DNA of 64,000 nt. Origin: Sequoia sempervirens (lineage: Eukaryota > Streptophyta > Pinopsida > Cupressales > Cupressaceae). The stretch's first letter is position 1. Each line of letters opens with the position of its first letter. Where the stretch lies: NCBI GenBank assembly GCA_007258455.2, contig VDFB02000001.1, positions 13,563,918 to 13,627,917 of the forward strand, written 5' to 3'. Made by a program: the position numbers and the translations under genes. Positions 59,593 to 64,000 of the stretch are shown here, piece by piece. The notes under the pieces were generated by a model that was not told the DNA's origin, did not search any database, and worked only from the letters and a program-made list of their open reading frames with translations.

Positions 59593-60544
59593 TGGGTAAT
59601 TTTAGAAATTGCTCTATCATTATTGTAGTTAACTTAGGCCAATAGTCTCTAGTGAAAAATATATCATTATATGCACAAAAATTGTATGGAACTATCCTTT
59701 GCAACAAACTTTGACACAATTGTCACATTGGACACTCTTACACCCTCAAGGTTATTACACATCCCAGGTGAATTCTTGTAGAATTTTATTGAATATTGAA
59801 AGTGTTGAACCAAGATTGGGGAATCAATGTCTTATCTACTCTCAATCTAGTGCATATGTGTCTCTTAAAGTGTGTACAATGAGGGTCCTAGTATACAATT
59901 CAACTAATCTTTGAAAAACCTAATGATGGCCACTTATAGTCCAAAGTCAAGAGCAATAACTTATCCCCAAATCTAATTGTGGTTGATATTGCCCTTGTAA
60001 ACAACAATATCAAATAAATTGGTGTTCTTGTCAACAAGTTCAAACCTAGGCTCCTTATTGTTGATTATTTGTGATCATCAACTTCAAACAATTACATCAA
60101 GCTATCATGGAATACAAAAAATCCACATTTTGTGTCAATAATGTAATTAAGCATGAAAGTTGTGTACAAATTCTCCTTGAGATGGCATGAACTCTAACAA
60201 TTAGCAAAATCCAAGGCCTCACTTATCTAGGACAACAATTGACATTTGTAGAAATAAATGATAGGGTTTGATGTTTACAACAATTTCAAGGTTAAGTTCA
60301 CCTTAGACCTTTGCATCTCCCTTATCTTTCAATTATAAAGGTTTGTAGACTACAAGATAATGCATATGTGAAAACCAGCATACAAGAGGATTGTGTTCAT
60401 ATAAGATTATCAATAATAACTCTCATTCCACTACTTCAATTGACTTTTTCTTGGCACAATCAATCTTGTTTCACTCCCTACCCCATGCAATACATTATGT
60501 CATGCTTGGAAGAATGTTCATAGGTTCATGCTTTTTTATTTACC
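59593..60544 (-). repeat. Probable 5' LTR part, interrupted at 60545
   Basis: Direct-repeat partner of 55928-56884. It is cut exactly where a TGTAGTGC-starting LTR begins. The remaining 1.3 kb of this LTR should lie beyond the window, on the far side of that insertion. Confidence 0.55.
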
Positions 60545-60546
60545 TG

Positions 60547-60710
60547 TAGTGCACAAAAATGTATCCCTTTACATTTTCACACTTGTTTGGGCCCTCCTAA
60601 TTAAAATAGACTTAATAATGCCTTAATATAGTGTTGAAAAATGTATCCTTTTACATTTTCACGCTTTGTTTGGACCCTCTTAATTAAATTGGACTTAATT
60701 ATGCCCTAAT
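60547..60710 (+). repeat. 82-bp tandem duplication at the LTR start
   Basis: Two copies (60547-60628, 60629-60710) share AAAAATGTATCC, TTTACATTTTCAC and TTAATTAAA/CTTAAT blocks with scattered substitutions. Confidence 0.78.
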
Positions 60711-62431
60711 AAGCCCTATTTTACATCTAAAAACCTAATAAATTATATTTTTCGAAGGGGAAACCCAACAGCAATTAATGCCAACACATAATTAAACACC
60801 TTAGGAAATATGTGTTCCAAGAATAGGGAGTTGGGACCCATTCGCTAGTGCAGGAGCACCTTGGAAAATGGGGTTAGGTGATGTTTAGTGAGTCATGTTT
60901 TGAGTTTTTGTTCTTTTGAGTTCCAAATAAGGTCTATTCAGACCAATCCAAATGCAATTGATGTCATGTAGGGTCTTGTGGTAGCTTTGCTAAAGTTGTC
61001 AAGAATAATGTAAAAGTTGCATAGTAATGTTGTCAATTTTGGTTTGTATTGGAATATCAACGGCCACCCATTCAAAAATCAGTTGGTGACCATTGGAATT
61101 TGAAGGGAACATGTTTATAAGCCTCCAAAACATTTGAGGCAAGGTTGTTGATGATTTTTATGTGGTGAGAAAACAAAGGAGATACTCTGTTTTGGTGAAA
61201 TTTATGTGTTTTCTTGTGTTTTCTAACTCTATACGGTCTCGTACAGCAACATAATCATCTAAAACTTATGTGAATTGTTAGAGCATCATGTATACTTTCA
61301 TTTGAATCCAATTTTTTTGGTTTTCATGCAAATTTTTGGGAGATTGAAGCATTTTTCTGTAAGTGGTTTAACTAGTTAGGGTTTTAAGGGTTTTGAGATA
61401 AAATATGAAAAACTAGGTCATTCCACCAATGGAAAAATATGAAAACTGGTGGAATGGACCTCTTAGGTTTGATTTTAATGTTTTTGGTAGTTTTAAGGCA
61501 AGGTGATGGTGTTTGTAGGGGTCTTTCTCAAGCCCTAATCTAACATCTCTATGTGTTAGGCTTAGTTTGATAGGAATTTGTTAGGACAACAAGATTTTGT
61601 GAAGATTTGGGGAAACAAACTATTGAATCCGACCCTATGTGACCTGGGGAGACTATAGGAGAATATTATTGGTGTTTAGAAGTTGAAATTAGAGTACTTT
61701 CTTTGGAAAAGAGGGGTAATTAGGCCTAGTTTTGAGAGGATAGTCCATTTTAGTGCAGATTGTTACGAAACAACCATAGTTGAAAGTCAAGTATGTTGTA
61801 ATAGGCCTAATGGGTGATGAGTCCAATTAATGGCTCAATTTTTATAGAGTTTATTATCTATTTTTTGTTGCTATCATAGACTTTGGAACTTGGTTTTTGA
61901 CATTTTCTGTCATTTCCTTAAATCCATAGACCTTTGACATAAGTTCATCACTGTGACTTTTAATGACATTAACATGTTATGTGAATTATCTATGTTAATT
62001 TTACGTGTGGATTGAATAGATATTACTTTAAGGTAATTTTGGGTATGCAATTGTTTGTGCATGCTAATATCATTATGCAGATGTTCATGTCAATGAAGCT
62101 TGCAAAGTGGAGAAATTTCTACTAGTTGGTCAATTGTCAAGAGAATCAAAAAGGTGGTCATTAAAAGGTCAAAGGAGGGAAAACTCTCAATGGAGGGAAA
62201 TTCCTAATTCAAGTAAAATATTGTAACTACATTTTTAATAGTCATATTTGTTTGTTAATCAATTCTAGGGAGTGTGTTGTGCTAGATTCTCGTTGGAGCA
62301 AGTCTACTTTGACTAATTTGGCACATGCATAACTTCCTCCATCTTTTTCTATGCTTTCAATAAGTGGCATCCTCCTATTTTGATGGAGTTGATTGCCTAG
62401 GTGGTTAGGGTTAATTAGAAGATTTTCTCTC

Positions 62432-62439
62432 TATAAATA
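62432..62439 (+). promoter_or_regulatory. TATA box in the 5' LTR
   Basis: CTCTCTATAAATAATGG, about 640 bp before the LTR end; consistent with an LTR core promoter. Confidence 0.5.
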
Positions 62440-63084
62440 ATGGTCAGATGCCCCTTTTTTATAAGGTTGGACGTTCTGATATTGTACTTGCATTTTCTAG
62501 TTTTAGTAATATAGTCATATTGTTGAGATATTGTAATCATGTTTTCAAGAAATAATATGATATTCTAAGTTGTTGCATTTGAGTTAGCTTAAGGGAGACT
62601 CACTCAAGGAGGCACACTTGGTGAGGATTCCATTCATTTAGTTTAAAATTTATTTTTTATTCAACAGTTAGTTTCAATTTCAGCAACTGTTTGTTCCTAC
62701 AGCCACTGGAATTCTATTTTGTGACTATTCCTACAACCAAGGCATACAAAGTAGTTTCATGTCTGTTTGCTGAGATTTCCATTTCTATCATTCATTTGCA
62801 GTCCAGTTATTGATTCTTAGTGAAGATGTTAATTTATTCTTAGTGTTTAAGTTGATTTCTTCTAGCATTTCATTTTTCAATATTGTTTATTTCCTAGTTT
62901 ATGGATGATTACATTGAAGTCCTAGTGCACATACAATGCTGACCCATTTCAAGTTTACGTCCTTGGGTTGAAAATGAAATGCACCTTCATGATGAGTGAG
63001 ATAGCTACTTAGTTCAAATGTCTAATCTCTAAGTCATAGCTCTAAGGGCTTAGTTATTAAACCATTAGAGGAGGCCAACATTTT

Positions 63085-63102
63085 TGGCGCCATTGTCGGG
63101 AA
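63085..63102 (+). other. Primer-binding site, tRNA-Asp type
   Basis: TGGCGCCATTGTCGGGAA corresponds to the complement of a plant Asp tRNA 3' end with few mismatches, as is usual for Athila-type elements. Confidence 0.85.
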
Positions 63103-63263
63103 TGGTGTCAAACTAGGAAGTTCTTTGGAGTCATTGATAGTTTCTTTCTTGTTGTAGTATTTTTAAAGTTTTTTATTAGCATACCCTTCATTTAGGAAAG
63201 TAATGATATGCTATTCTTTCACCAATTCTTTGTGTGAGTTGACTGACATTGAGTTGATACCAC

Positions 63264-64000
63264 ATGCATAGAGGAAGGAGAAGAGATGTTTATGGGAGAT
63301 TCCTTCCTAATGACCCATTTCAGCTAGAAAAGCTTCAAAATCTTCCAAGAGATGAAAAAAGAAGAAGAGGCATGCCCTTTTTCTGATGCATTTCCCAATC
63401 TAACCAATTCTAACACTTCCTCTGAAGACCAAAATCTGATTGAGAATCCACTTGCTTTGGAACTCCACCAAGCAAGCATGGTTGATGCAAATAGAAACAG
63501 ACCCAACCAGCCATCTTTTCCATTTCCAATCACTCATCATAATGAAGTTGACAACCTCAAAAATATCCTTGCTTTAGTCCTTCCTAAGTTCTATGGGCTT
63601 ATCATAGAAGACCCTAACACATTCCTTTTTGAGTTTGATATCTTTTGCAGAAGCAATGACTATACCACTAATGCTCATAAGATTAAGTTGTTTCCTACCA
63701 CCTTGAAAGAAGCTACATTAAAATTGTTTATGAGCTTAGGTAGGAATACTGTAGAGACCTAGGATGATATGAAAATAAATTTTCTTGAGAAATACAAAGA
63801 ATATTATAGGGGCAGTGATATGAGAGGAGATGACATCTTTAGGATGCAACAGAAGGAAGATTAGAGTCTGGAGGACTACATTTCAAGGTTTTTGTTTTTT
63901 TTGCAGAAACCTCTACATTATACACTCAATGAAGAGTCTCAAAAGATTCTCTTTCTTAGAGGGATCAATGAAAATTGCATTGATGCTTTGGACCTAATGG
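63264..64000 (+). pseudogene. Tat/Athila-like gag, 5' part
   Basis: ATG at 63264 opens an Arg-rich N-terminus (RRRDVYGRFLPNDPF). A frameshift near 63352 leads into the main frame: LPKFYGLIIEDPNTFLFEFD, KLFPTTLKEATLKLF, then TAG (near 63760), FLEKYKEYYRGSD, another TAG (about 63863), YISRFLFFLQKP and ILFLRGINEN. This is the gag core type seen at 19841-20139. The protein runs off the window. Two TAG stops and the frameshift make it inactive. Confidence 0.78.

Larger units (their letters stand above)
60545..63080 (+). repeat. 5' LTR (about 2.5 kb)
   Basis: The right end GAGGCCAACA (63080) is fixed by the primer site 4 bp later. The left end TGTAGTGCAC (60545) is where homology to 56884 stops; TGTTGAAAAATG at 60632 is an alternative start. 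An 82-bp block is doubled at 60547-60710, and TATAAATA lies at 62432-62439. Confidence 0.65.
60545..64000 (+). mobile_element. Tat/Athila-like gypsy element, 5' part
   Basis: A long LTR (60545-63080), a tRNA-Asp-type primer site (63085-63102) and gag (63264 to the window end) in the expected order on the plus strand. It is inserted into the LTR repeat of the minus-strand gypsy element. pol and the 3' LTR would lie beyond 64000. Confidence 0.75.

Overview
The window is 64 kb of AT-rich, gene-poor plant nuclear DNA made almost entirely of nested and broken LTR retrotransposons. I found no intact host gene, tRNA, rRNA, CRISPR array or bacterial feature. The mix suggests a large, repeat-packed genome and would suit a conifer, but the sequence does not prove the species: long LTRs up to about 3.6 kb, a chromodomain-type Ty3/gypsy, Tat/Athila-type gypsy with tRNA-Asp primer site, several Ty1/copia families and TRIMs. 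Every coding stretch carries stops, frameshifts or deletions, so all are called pseudogenes. Identity figures were counted by eye.

Layout. 1-15,277: a tandem array of a short copia-type LTR element without pol, with LTRs at 1673, 12032 and 14898. It is interrupted at 2785-11009 by the 3' part of a Tat/Athila-like gypsy (integrase, a long unknown second ORF, 3' LTR). 15,288-17,146: two related LTRs, the second probably solo. 17.5-30.0 kb: plus-strand gypsy remains (gag, protease, RT/RNase H, integrase), split by a chromovirus at 22,411-27,183 and by a solo LTR at 28,668-29,067. 30.2-33.4 kb: a minus-strand LTR with gag fragments, then a LINE-like scrap holding a TRIM.

35,667-51,611 is one complete minus-strand LTR element (target duplication ATTTC). 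It encodes a coiled-coil/zinc-knuckle gag-like protein and an unknown second ORF but shows no pol. A TRIM (39,090-39,458), a 2.3-kb solo LTR (40,258-42,556) and a near-complete Ty1/copia element (43,129-48,385) are inserted into it. Without its inserts it would be about 8.0 kb. 51,946-55,729 is a complete small copia derivative (target duplication CTTTA) that keeps gag and protease but has lost integrase and RT. 55.9-60.5 kb is a minus-strand gypsy reduced to gag plus LTRs. From 60,545 a further Tat/Athila-like gypsy (2.5-kb LTR, tRNA-Asp primer site, gag) runs off the window.

No genes cooperate in a host pathway here. The unifying theme is non-autonomous elements (the tandem family, the mini-copia, the gag-plus-unknown-ORF element and the TRIMs), which would need reverse transcriptase and integrase in trans from autonomous copia-type relatives. 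Most informative for follow-up are the two long unknown retroelement ORFs, the three TRIM copies within 7 kb, the tandem LTR array, and a G-rich 3' module shared by two non-autonomous families.
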